Under the pieces are notes generated by a model. The model worked only from the letters and a program-made list of their open reading frames with translations, did no database searches and was not told the DNA's origin. The translations under genes were made by a program, and so were the position numbers. Of a stretch of 64,000 nucleotides of DNA, positions 25,430 to 32,750 are shown one piece after another. The number at the start of each line of letters is the position of its first letter. The stretch's first letter is position 1. Origin of the DNA: Algoriphagus halophilus. GTDB taxonomy: Bacteria; Bacteroidota; Bacteroidia; Cytophagales; Cyclobacteriaceae. The stretch lies in contig NZ_FSRC01000002.1 of NCBI RefSeq assembly GCF_900129785.1, forward strand, positions 186,001 to 250,000. The letters are read 5' to 3'.

Positions 25430-25699
25430 ATCGGAAATCCATCGATTTATGAGTGCTAAATGGAAGAGTTTTTAGAAAATTGAAAAAAACATAAAATAGT
25501 CTTGGGGATATTTTTTTCATTTCAACCGTTTGAAATAGCACTTTTTTAATATTCCTATTGAACATCAGTTAGATGGATAGAATTGAATGACAGGCTCTAT
25601 TTGTTTGATTGAAGAGTTAAATGTGTATTTTGAATGCTGATTTAAAGGGCTCTGACTCTTTTTTCAAAAAACCCAATCTGCCGAACTCAAATTAATTCA

Positions 25700-27181
25700 A
25701 TGAGAAAGCCCAAGCTCTCCTTTTCCCAGATCATCAACATGAATGTTGGTTTTTTTGGGATTCAATACAGTTTTGGTTTACAACAGAGTGCAGTCAACCC
25801 CATCTATGATATGTTGGGAGCTGCACCAGATGAAATCCCCATCTTAAATCTCGCTGGCCCCATGACCGGCTTGTTAATTCAACCTATTATTGGAGCTCTC
25901 AGTGACAGTACCTGGAGTCCTCGGTTTGGAAGGAGAAAACCATTTTTCTTCATCGGGGCATTGATGTGTAGTATCTGCCTTTTCTTCTACCCATTCAGTA
26001 GCTCTCTTTGGATGGCTGCTGGTCTGCTTTGGGTATTAGATGCCGCTAATAATACAGCTATGGAGCCTTATCGGGCTTTGATCGCGGATGTGCTTCCTGA
26101 TGAACAATACAGTAAAGGTTTTCTAACTCAAAGTTTCTTCACAGGACTGGGCATTACATTAGCTAACATCTCTTTATTCATATTCCAAAAATACATTCCA
26201 GGAATTGCAGGTTCACTGCCTGTTTGGGTGTATGCGTCTTTCTTCTTAGGGACGATTTGCTCCATTGGATCGGTAATTTGGAGTATTTCCAAAACTCCAG
26301 AATACCCACCTTCAGAAAAAGAATTGGAGATTTTAAATGAAAGGAATAAAGGCATGCCACATCCTGCCATCCAATTTTTCCTATCTATTCTCACCACCCT
26401 ATTTGCCTATTTAGTCTTATTCATTCTAGTTATCCCAGCTTTATTTGATCGTAAAATCATCAGAAGGACAATTCATTGGGCTGAAAATCACCCTACTTTA
26501 AAAGTAGTTTTTGCCCAAAACCTTGAAATTATCGAAGCATTGACACAAATGCCTTCCGTGATGTGGAAACTGGCTTTAGTCTACCTTTTCCAGTGGTATG
26601 CATTATTTTGTTATTGGCAAAACGCAGCAAAAAGTATTGCCCAATCTGTCTGGAACACTGCCCCTCTAGAAAACAAATCATTGTATGAGGAAGCCGTAGG
26701 TTGGACAGGACTTGTCAATGGATGGTACAATGTAGTTACTTTTCTCTCTGCCTTCTTTTTGGCAAGAATGGCCACGAAATTTGGCCCAAAGAAAGTACAC
26801 TTCATTTGCCTGATCATGGCCGGAGTAGGATTACTTGCTTTTCCTCATATTGAAAACAAATACTTACTATTTGCTCCGATGACAGGATTTGGAATCGCAT
26901 GGGCAAGTATGATGGGGGTCCCGTACCTTTTGGTTGTCAACGAAATTCCGAAAGAACGATATGGAGTATACATGGGAATCATCAATATGATGATTGTGAT
27001 CCCGATGATTCTCCAAACCTTAAGTTTTGGATTTATTTCCAAGACATTATTAAACAATAATCCAGGGACTGCAATCTCCTTTGCAGGAATTCTATTGCTC
27101 ATAGGAGCTTTGGCTGTCCTTCGAATTAAAGAAAATAAAAATATTACTGATGGCCCTACCCCTGGCCCTATTGGACACTAA
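25700..27181 (+). CDS. MFS sugar transporter, SLC45/sucrose-permease-like
   Basis: 493 residues with 12 predicted membrane helices and a cytoplasmic loop between helices 6 and 7 (about 190-290). The GALSDSTWSPRFGRRKPFFF segment between helices 2 and 3 (about 73-92) is the conserved loop of the GPH/SLC45 disaccharide-proton symporters. The product begins with the Q-I-I-N-M-N-x-G-F-F-G-I-Q pattern of bacterial maltose/sucrose carriers. Location next to an amylosucrase argues for sucrose as the substrate, which is inference. Amylosucrase follows 14 nt later. Confidence 0.85.
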   Translation: MRKPKLSFSQIINMNVGFFGIQYSFGLQQSAVNPIYDMLGAAPDEIPILNLAGPMTGLLIQPIIGALSDSTWSPRFGRRKPFFFIGALMCSICLFFYPFSSSLWMAAGLLWVLDAANNTAMEPYRALIADVLPDEQYSKGFLTQSFFTGLGITLANISLFIFQKYIPGIAGSLPVWVYASFFLGTICSIGSVIWSISKTPEYPPSEKELEILNERNKGMPHPAIQFFLSILTTLFAYLVLFILVIPALFDRKIIRRTIHWAENHPTLKVVFAQNLEIIEALTQMPSVMWKLALVYLFQWYALFCYWQNAAKSIAQSVWNTAPLENKSLYEEAVGWTGLVNGWYNVVTFLSAFFLARMATKFGPKKVHFICLIMAGVGLLAFPHIENKYLLFAPMTGFGIAWASMMGVPYLLVVNEIPKERYGVYMGIINMMIVIPMILQTLSFGFISKTLLNNNPGTAISFAGILLLIGALAVLRIKENKNITDGPTPGPIGH

Positions 27182-27195
27182 TAATTAATCACCCG

Positions 27196-29148
27196 ATGAA
27201 TATGATGGATCAACCTGCTTATTCCTTTGCTGTTGATATTTTATCAAAAAATGGTTTTTCGCAAAAAGAAAACTCCACGTTTTTCTTTCGACTTTCCAAT
27301 TCCATAGATACTATAAAAGACTTGTATAATGAGATTTATGGTCGAACTCCCGGGGCGCAACAGAGTTTTGGTCAACTCATATTGTCCCTAGCCAAAGCAA
27401 ACTCAGAAAGAGGGAAAGATTTGATAAAAAGAGATGCTGAAAAGGGAAAAACTGGAGACTGGTTTCTCAGTAACGAGCTAGTGGGAATGAGTTTGTATGT
27501 AGACAGATTTGCTGGGCAGTTGAAAAACATGAAATCAAAATTGGGATATTTTGAAGAGTTAGGGGTGAATTTCCTCCATCTCATGCCTTTGTTTGAAAGT
27601 CCCGAAGGTGAAAGTGATGGGGGTTATGCAGTATCAAATTTCCGAAAAGTAGATGAGCGGTATGGAACGCTAGAGGAACTGGTTGCATTGCGAAAATCCA
27701 TGCAAAAGAAAGGGATGTATTTAATGCTGGACATCGTATTAAACCATACTTCCCATCGACATGAGTGGGCCGAAAAGGCCAAAAAAGGAGATCCAGAATT
27801 CCAGAATTATTTCTACATGTATGACGACCGTTGGATCCCTAACCAGTACGATGCTTCCATGCCAGAAATATTCCCCGAAAGCTCTCCAGGTAATTTCACC
27901 TTCATACCGGAATGCAATAAATGGGTAATGACCGTTTTCCACAATTATCAATGGGATTTGAATTATATGAATCCCAATGTATTTCGCGCCATGTTGGACA
28001 ACATTCTGTTTTATGCCAATCTCGGAGTGGATGTACTTCGAATAGATGCTCCTGCCTTTATTTGGAAGCAAACCGGAACCAGCTCCCAAAATTTACCTCA
28101 GGCTCATACGCTGCTCAGGCTTATCAAACAATGTGTCTCAGTCGCCACACCTGGGATGGCCCTTTTAGGGGAAGCGATCGTGGCCCCAAAAGAAATTATC
28201 AACTATTTCGGGACGGGAGATTTTTTGGCCAAAGAATGCGATTTCGCATACAATGCCACTCAAATGGCGCTTCAATGGGACATGTTAGCATCAGGCGAAA
28301 CCAAGGTCATGCTTGCTGCCCAACATGAAATCCTCAAAAAGCCTGAAGGTACCAGTTGGATTACATACACCCGCTGTCATGATGATATAGGATTAGGTTA
28401 TGATGATTATATGATCGAACAGGCTGGTAAAAACCCATACGAACACCGACAGTTTTTGAAAAATTATTTCACAGGAATACATCCACATAGTCCTTCAATA
28501 GGAGCTTTGTTTTCTTCCAATCCCAAAACTGGAGATGCCAGAATCAGTGGTTCTTTAGCCTCCCTTTGTGGACTTGAAAAAGCCATAAATGACCAAAATG
28601 AATTCAGCATCCAACGATCCATCCAAAAGATATTGATGATGCAGGCTCATTCATTTTTTATTGGTGGTCTTCCCATGCTTTTTTATGGAGATGAACTAGG
28701 CTATACCAATGACTACAGCTATTTGGATGATCCTGGAAAAAGTTATGATAACCGATGGATGCACCGCCCTATTATAGATTGGAAAAAAAATGAAAAACGA
28801 AAAGACAAAGGAAGTGTTGAATATGAGATTTTTGAAGGGACACGGAAATTGATCTCACTAAGGAAAAAACTGAATGTGGTAGCTGACCATAAAAACTTAA
28901 GTTGGATTCCACCACATAACATCCATGTTGCAGGTTTTTTGCGCCAGTTTGGAGGTAAAAAATTGTACGGGATTTTTAATTTCAGTGCTGAAACATCCTT
29001 TTTAACTTGGTTCGCATTTAAAGAAATTAGACCAGTACCTGAAAAACTAGTGGATCATTGGAGTGGACAGGAATTTGAAATTGGAATGGACCATGAATAT
29101 CTGATTATGGAGCCTTATTCCTTTTACCTATTTGAGCCAATCAGTTAG
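27196..29148 (+). CDS. Amylosucrase-type GH13 glucansucrase
   Basis: 650 residues, the length of known amylosucrases (EC 2.4.1.4), which use sucrose to extend alpha-1,4-glucan and release fructose. An N-terminal helical domain (about 1-90) precedes the GH13 barrel: DIVLNHTSHRHEWA near 178-191, the nucleophile D284 in DVLRIDAPAFIWKQ, the acid/base E326 in LLGEAIVAP, and the transition-state stabiliser D396 or D397 in TRCHDDIGLG. The sequence FIWKQTGTSSQNLPQAH after the nucleophile is a strong match to the amylosucrase subfamily. There is no signal peptide, so the enzyme is cytoplasmic and would need imported sucrose from the transporter upstream. Confidence 0.9.
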   Translation: MNMMDQPAYSFAVDILSKNGFSQKENSTFFFRLSNSIDTIKDLYNEIYGRTPGAQQSFGQLILSLAKANSERGKDLIKRDAEKGKTGDWFLSNELVGMSLYVDRFAGQLKNMKSKLGYFEELGVNFLHLMPLFESPEGESDGGYAVSNFRKVDERYGTLEELVALRKSMQKKGMYLMLDIVLNHTSHRHEWAEKAKKGDPEFQNYFYMYDDRWIPNQYDASMPEIFPESSPGNFTFIPECNKWVMTVFHNYQWDLNYMNPNVFRAMLDNILFYANLGVDVLRIDAPAFIWKQTGTSSQNLPQAHTLLRLIKQCVSVATPGMALLGEAIVAPKEIINYFGTGDFLAKECDFAYNATQMALQWDMLASGETKVMLAAQHEILKKPEGTSWITYTRCHDDIGLGYDDYMIEQAGKNPYEHRQFLKNYFTGIHPHSPSIGALFSSNPKTGDARISGSLASLCGLEKAINDQNEFSIQRSIQKILMMQAHSFFIGGLPMLFYGDELGYTNDYSYLDDPGKSYDNRWMHRPIIDWKKNEKRKDKGSVEYEIFEGTRKLISLRKKLNVVADHKNLSWIPPHNIHVAGFLRQFGGKKLYGIFNFSAETSFLTWFAFKEIRPVPEKLVDHWSGQEFEIGMDHEYLIMEPYSFYLFEPIS

Positions 29149-29214
29149 TCGTTGGTTCTAAATCGGAGGATTTTTTAATTAAAACTCTATCCAATCAATT
29201 AAAAAAAGAAAAAG

Positions 29215-29286
29215 TAGCCCTGCTAGGAATCGAACCTAGATCTAGCGTTTAGGAAACGCTTGTTCTATCCGTTGAACTACAGGGCC
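29215..29286 (-). tRNA. tRNA-Arg (anticodon CCU)
   Basis: Read on the minus strand, a 72 nt cloverleaf: acceptor GGCCCTG with CAGGGCT plus discriminator A (one G-T pair), D arm GTTC/GAAC, anticodon arm AGCGT-TTCCTAA-ACGCT giving anticodon CCT, 4 nt variable region, and T arm CTAGG-TTCGATT-CCTAG. CCA is not encoded. It reads the AGG arginine codon. Confidence 0.93.
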
Positions 29287-29488
29287 AGAAAAGGTTACTT
29301 ATTCGAAGAAAAGGATTTTGTCCCAAATTGGAAACCCTTTTTTATCTGGAATGGTTAATTAAGCCTATTTCCAGTCTTTTTCAAGCAAAATAGTCGAATT
29401 ACTCCCAATTCGACTTGCAAGATAAAAGAAACGTCCACTTTCTGGCAAATATTCTTTAGCCAACTTATGGCTTTACAAGGATTTACAC

Positions 29489-29496
29489 TATCTTTG
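29489..29496 (+). promoter_or_regulatory. -7 box (TAnnTTTG) of the rpsP operon
   Basis: TATCTTTG followed by CA, 54 nt before the rpsP start. It places the transcript start just before the leader hairpin at 29510-29528. Confidence 0.65.
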
Positions 29497-29509
29497 CACT
29501 CCAAAATTA

Positions 29510-29528
29510 GGATGGACGGGTTCCATCC
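29510..29528 (+). promoter_or_regulatory. Leader hairpin of the rpsP operon
   Basis: GGATGGA-CGGGT-TCCATCC: a perfect 7 bp stem with a 5 nt loop, starting about 14 nt after the -7 box and ending 22 nt before the rpsP ATG. It is well placed to be a ribosomal-protein leader through which S16 or another product limits its own synthesis; that function is inference. Confidence 0.55.
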
Positions 29529-29550
29529 ACTCACTAAATACAACAAATTT

Positions 29551-30129
29551 ATGTCAGTAAAAATCAGATTAGCACGAAGAGGTAGAAAGAAAATGGCTAT
29601 CTACGACGTGGTTGTAGCTGATGCAAGAGCTCCACGTGATGGACGCTTCATCGAAAAAATCGGGTCTTATAACCCAAACACAGATCCTGCTTCTATTAAC
29701 ATCAACAATGAGCGCGCTCTAAAATGGTTGTTGAATGGAGCTCAGCCTACCGATACTGTAAAGGCAATGCTTTCTTACAGAGGTATCATGCTGAAAAAAC
29801 ACCTTCAAATTGGTGTATTGAAAGGTGCAATCACTCAAGAACAAGCAGACGCGAAATTTGAAGCTTGGTTAAGCGAAAAAGACGCGAAAATCGCTGGTAA
29901 AACTGAAGGTATCAATAAAGCAAAAGCTGACGCACGTCAGAAGGCTTTGGATGCTGAAGCAGCTAAGAACCAGGCTAGATTGGACGCTATCAAAGCAAGA
30001 GAAGAAGAACAAAAAGCTCTTCTAGCTGCTGCTGAGGCTGCAAACAATCCTGCTGCTGAAGAAGCAAGCGAAGAAGAAGCAACTGATGCTCCTGAGGCTT
30101 CCGCAGAAGGCGACGAAGCAAAAGCTTAA
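29551..30129 (+). CDS. rpsP: 30S ribosomal protein S16 with long C-terminal extension
   Basis: 192 residues. The first 80 or so ([21 protein letters not shown], then [13 protein letters not shown]) are canonical S16, a 16S rRNA-binding assembly protein. The remaining 110 residues are an extension of Lys/Ala/Glu-rich helix ending in an Ala/Glu tail ([24 protein letters not shown]), with a net basic part first and an acidic end. Long tails on S16 are normal in Bacteroidota. The ATG at 29551 is set by the conserved SVKIRLAR start; the reading frame is open 84 nt further upstream through the promoter. First gene of rpsP-rimM-trmD-rplS. Confidence 0.96.
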   Translation: MSVKIRLARRGRKKMAIYDVVVADARAPRDGRFIEKIGSYNPNTDPASININNERALKWLLNGAQPTDTVKAMLSYRGIMLKKHLQIGVLKGAITQEQADAKFEAWLSEKDAKIAGKTEGINKAKADARQKALDAEAAKNQARLDAIKAREEEQKALLAAAEAANNPAAEEASEEEATDAPEASAEGDEAKA

Positions 30130-30144
30130 TAAAAAAATCTCCCC

Positions 30145-30675
30145 ATGAACAAGGAGCAATGCTTTCAATTAGGCTATGTAGCCAAAGTTCATGGACTGCG
30201 TGGAGAAGTGGTCGTGATGTTGGATACAGATAATCCAGAGGATTATGAAAATCTAGAACATCTCTTCCTTGAGCAAAAATCCCGGCTAGTGCCGTTTTTC
30301 CTGGAGCACTTTGTACTCCAACCCGGAAATAAAGCATTGGCAAAATTTGAGGATTATGATTCGCTCGATCAAGTAGAAGGATTAGTAGGTTCGGAAGTTT
30401 ATCTTCCACTCACTGAACTTCCCGAACTGGAAGATGACCAATATTATTTCCACGAGTTGATCGGATTTGAGGTCTTTGATGAGACCAAAGGTTTGATAGG
30501 AACTGTCCAGGTTGTTTATGACCTGGAAACACAGGATCTCCTCGGGGTGACGCACCAGGGTAAGGAAGTTTTGATACCCATTCAAGATGGAATTATCCAA
30601 CAGGTGGACAAGGCAGCAAAAAAAGTTTTCTGTCAATTACCCGAAGGTTTACTTGAAATTTATCTGGAAGACTGA
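30145..30675 (+). CDS. rimM: 16S rRNA processing protein RimM
   Basis: 176 residues: an N-terminal RimM beta-barrel domain (CFQLGYVAKVHGLRGEVVV at 6-24) and a C-terminal PRC barrel (YYFHELIGFEVFDE, then LLGVTHQGKEVLIPI). RimM helps mature the 30S head domain and binds ribosomal protein S19. It starts 15 nt after rpsP and ends 3 nt before trmD in the classical order. Confidence 0.95.
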   Translation: MNKEQCFQLGYVAKVHGLRGEVVVMLDTDNPEDYENLEHLFLEQKSRLVPFFLEHFVLQPGNKALAKFEDYDSLDQVEGLVGSEVYLPLTELPELEDDQYYFHELIGFEVFDETKGLIGTVQVVYDLETQDLLGVTHQGKEVLIPIQDGIIQQVDKAAKKVFCQLPEGLLEIYLED

Positions 30676-30678
30676 CCC

Positions 30679-31362
30679 ATGCACATTGATATAGTCACCG
30701 TGGTTCCTGGATTGTTGGATAGTCCCTTTTCCCATTCCATACTGAAAAGAGCGGAAGACAAAGGACTGGCAAGCATACGTGTGATCAATTTGAGAGATTA
30801 TGCAATGGGCAAGCAAAAGCAAGTCGATGATTATGCTTTTGGAGGGGGAGCAGGGATGGTCATGATGATCGAGCCAATAGCTCGATGCATCGAAGCACTT
30901 CAACAAGAGCGTACCTATGATGATATCATCTACATGACGCCTGATGGAGCTACTTTTGATCAACCCATGGCCAATGCGCTTTCGCTTAAAAAAAACCTAT
31001 TGATCCTTTGTGGTCATTATAAGGGAATAGATGAGCGGGTGAGAGAAAAATTCATCACCAAAGAAATCAGCATTGGAGACTTCGTATTGTCCGGAGGAGA
31101 ATTGGCCGCAGCGGTAGTTGCTGATGCAGTCATTCGATTGATTCCGGGAGTATTGAATGATGAAACTTCTGCTTTGACAGATTCTTTCCAAGACGGCTTA
31201 CTGGCGCCACCAGTATATACAAGGCCTGCAGAATATGAAGGAATGAAAGTCCCTGATGTTTTGCTTTCAGGCCATGAAGCCAAGATAAATGAATGGAGAT
31301 TTGAAGCGTCGGTTCGTAGGACCCAAGAAAGAAGACCTGATCTGCTCGGCGGACAGGAGTAA
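30679..31362 (+). CDS. trmD: tRNA (guanine-N1)-methyltransferase
   Basis: 227 residues. TrmD makes m1G37 in tRNAs to stop +1 frameshifting. The SPOUT trefoil-knot signatures are clear: [15 protein letters not shown] near 53-67, [12 protein letters not shown] near 111-122, [17 protein letters not shown] near 131-147, and the C-terminal [25 protein letters not shown] stretch (here starting RPAEYEG). Gene order after rimM supports it. Confidence 0.96.
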   Translation: MHIDIVTVVPGLLDSPFSHSILKRAEDKGLASIRVINLRDYAMGKQKQVDDYAFGGGAGMVMMIEPIARCIEALQQERTYDDIIYMTPDGATFDQPMANALSLKKNLLILCGHYKGIDERVREKFITKEISIGDFVLSGGELAAAVVADAVIRLIPGVLNDETSALTDSFQDGLLAPPVYTRPAEYEGMKVPDVLLSGHEAKINEWRFEASVRRTQERRPDLLGGQE

Positions 31363-31368
31363 GGGAAC

Positions 31369-31385
31369 TTCGATACAGCATCGAA
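31369..31385 (+). promoter_or_regulatory. Hairpin in the trmD-rplS spacer
   Basis: TTCGAT-ACAGC-ATCGAA, a perfect 6 bp stem with a 5 nt loop, in the 84 nt spacer before rplS. No T run follows. A ribosomal-protein leader or mRNA processing site is possible; no direct evidence. Confidence 0.4.
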
Positions 31386-31446
31386 CGAGAAGTAATTAAA
31401 TAAGCCACTGAGATGGCAAAAAGCGAAAGCATAAAAAGATAAAGCT

Positions 31447-31812
31447 ATGAGCGAACTAATTAAAATAGTAGAGGCGGAATACAGCGAGGTTAGAGCTAAG
31501 TTCCCTACTTTCAAAGCTGGTGATACCATCAACGTACACGTACGTATCAAAGAAGGTAACAAAGAGCGTGTTCAGCAGTTCCAAGGAACTGTGATCCAGC
31601 GTAAAAACCCAAATACCAATGGCGAAACTTTCACAGTAAGAAAGATCTCTAACGGTATCGGTGTTGAGCGTATTTTCCCTATCATCTCTCCAGCAATAGA
31701 GCAAATCGATCTATTGAGACAAGGTAGAGTGAGAAGAGCTCGTCTATTCTACTTGAGAGGCCGTCAGGGTAAAGCTGCACGTATCAAGGAGAAAATCAGA
31801 GTGAAACACTAA
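31447..31812 (+). CDS. rplS: 50S ribosomal protein L19
   Basis: 121 residues, the usual L19 length. L19 sits at the subunit interface of the 50S particle. Seen: [20 protein letters not shown] near 24-43, [31 protein letters not shown] and [20 protein letters not shown]. Last gene of the rpsP operon, followed by a palindrome and a terminator. Confidence 0.97.
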   Translation: MSELIKIVEAEYSEVRAKFPTFKAGDTINVHVRIKEGNKERVQQFQGTVIQRKNPNTNGETFTVRKISNGIGVERIFPIISPAIEQIDLLRQGRVRRARLFYLRGRQGKAARIKEKIRVKH

Positions 31813-31826
31813 GAGCAATTGCTCTT
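31811..31826. repeat. Palindrome AAGAGCAATTGCTCTT overlapping the rplS stop codon
   Basis: A perfect 16 nt palindrome that begins inside the rplS stop codon (31810-31812) and lies just upstream of the terminator. It could form a second, shorter stem-loop in front of it. Confidence 0.45.
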
Positions 31827-31831
31827 TCCAT

Positions 31832-31864
31832 AAAAAAGGAACCTAGTAATGGGTTCCTTTTTTT
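31832..31864 (+). terminator. Terminator of the rpsP-rplS operon
   Basis: AAAGGAACC and GGTTCCTTT arms around a short loop, with A-rich and T-rich flanks that extend the stem, followed by a run of T. Confidence 0.92.
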
Positions 31865-31865
31865 A

Positions 31866-32290
31866 TTGCTCAACCTTTGAGGTTTTCTAAACCTAGAAGG
31901 ATTTTATCATAGTCTCAAACTATTTAATTTAAAACTGCTTCTCCTATTTGCAGACACCATTTTTTAAAGAAAACTTCCATTGTCTTTGCTAATTTAACCT
32001 GCAAAAATGACTTTACCCCAATCTTGAATAGTCTAGAAAAACGCTATTCTCTGGCATTTACTCAAATTGAAGGGTTCAAATATTCTTAAGTAATAGAGCC
32101 CATCCTGATATGGATAAAATGGCCGCAAGAAAAAACACTTTCGTATAACTTTGGTAATAAATACCAAGATCAGCTCGTTTTAAATACAATCAAGCTCTTT
32201 TTGCATCTAAAATGAATTTAACTCGTTTTAATAATTAAACCATTGACAATCTGACCGATACTATCTAGTTTCACTAAAACTTTTTACCAC
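31866..32290. other. Intergenic region without a recognisable gene
   Basis: AT-rich spacer between the rplS terminator and the small membrane gene. All frames are broken by stops. One TAACTTTG box (32146-32153) could be a -7 element for the following gene, leaving a leader of about 130 nt; no -33 element is seen. Nothing else stands out. Confidence 0.5.
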
Positions 32291-32581
32291 ATGAATTCTT
32301 TAAACACCCTAGATCCGGCAAAAGGATTGGCCCATGTTGCTATCCGTGTCTTTCAGGTTTTATCTGTCTTAATCCTTTGCCTATCGGTGTATTTGATTTA
32401 TTTATCCTATCTGGATTTATTGCCTGATTGGGAAGTATCCAACCATTACTCAGGACATGATGATAATTGGTCCAGCAATTCAAACACTTGGCAAATGCTC
32501 ATCTTTGCTGTACCAGGCATCATTGCCATTGCCTTTTTCTTTCTTTTGGGCTATTTGGGAAAGGTTATCCAAAAAGAATAG
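32291..32581 (+). CDS. Small two-helix membrane protein, 96 aa
   Basis: Starts MNSLNTLDPAKGLAHVAI. Two transmembrane segments at about 21-45 (FQVLSVLILCLSVYLIYLSY) and 69-91 flank a hydrophilic, Ser/Asn/Asp-rich loop (SNHYSGHDDNWSSNSNTW) likely outside the cytoplasm. No family is recognised. It lies alone between the ribosomal operon and gltX. The overlapping frame at 32467-32703 has no protein-like composition. Confidence 0.6.
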   Translation: MNSLNTLDPAKGLAHVAIRVFQVLSVLILCLSVYLIYLSYLDLLPDWEVSNHYSGHDDNWSSNSNTWQMLIFAVPGIIAIAFFFLLGYLGKVIQKE

Positions 32582-32657
32582 AACTGATTTTTTTTACTAG
32601 GATAAAGTATCTCATCCTTTTCCCATTACTTCCATTCCAAACAAGATTATCCGCAGC

Positions 32658-32671
32658 CCTTTACGTAAAGG
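32658..32671. promoter_or_regulatory. Palindrome inside the gltX promoter
   Basis: CCTTTACGTAAAGG, a perfect 14 nt palindrome lying 12 nt upstream of the gltX -7 box, that is between the expected -33 and -7 elements. This is the place of a repressor operator; no regulator is identified. Confidence 0.45.
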
Positions 32672-32683
32672 CATACATTTCCT

Positions 32684-32691
32684 TATCTTTG
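32684..32691 (+). promoter_or_regulatory. -7 box (TAnnTTTG) of gltX
   Basis: TATCTTTG followed by CAGCC, 59 nt before the gltX ATG at 32751. It is nearly identical in context to the box before rpsP. Confidence 0.6.
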
Positions 32692-32714
32692 CAGCCTGAA
32701 TGAATGAAAAATCC

Positions 32715-32731
32715 CTGAAACCCAGTTTCAG
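32715..32731 (+). promoter_or_regulatory. Leader hairpin of gltX
   Basis: CTGAAAC-CCA-GTTTCAG: a perfect 7 bp stem with a 3 nt loop in the short 5' leader, ending 19 nt before the start codon. No T run follows. Function unknown. Confidence 0.4.
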
Positions 32732-32750
32732 AAAGCATAATTAGCAAAGC

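Noticed and set aside
29990-30409. Leucine-rich minus-strand frame
   Set aside because: Antisense of the Ala/Glu-rich S16 tail and of rimM; composition of LLLLRLL runs is not protein-like.
32467-32703. 78 codon frame overlapping the small membrane gene and the gltX promoter
   Set aside because: It runs through the promoter box at 32684-32691 and overlaps a better membrane-protein frame.
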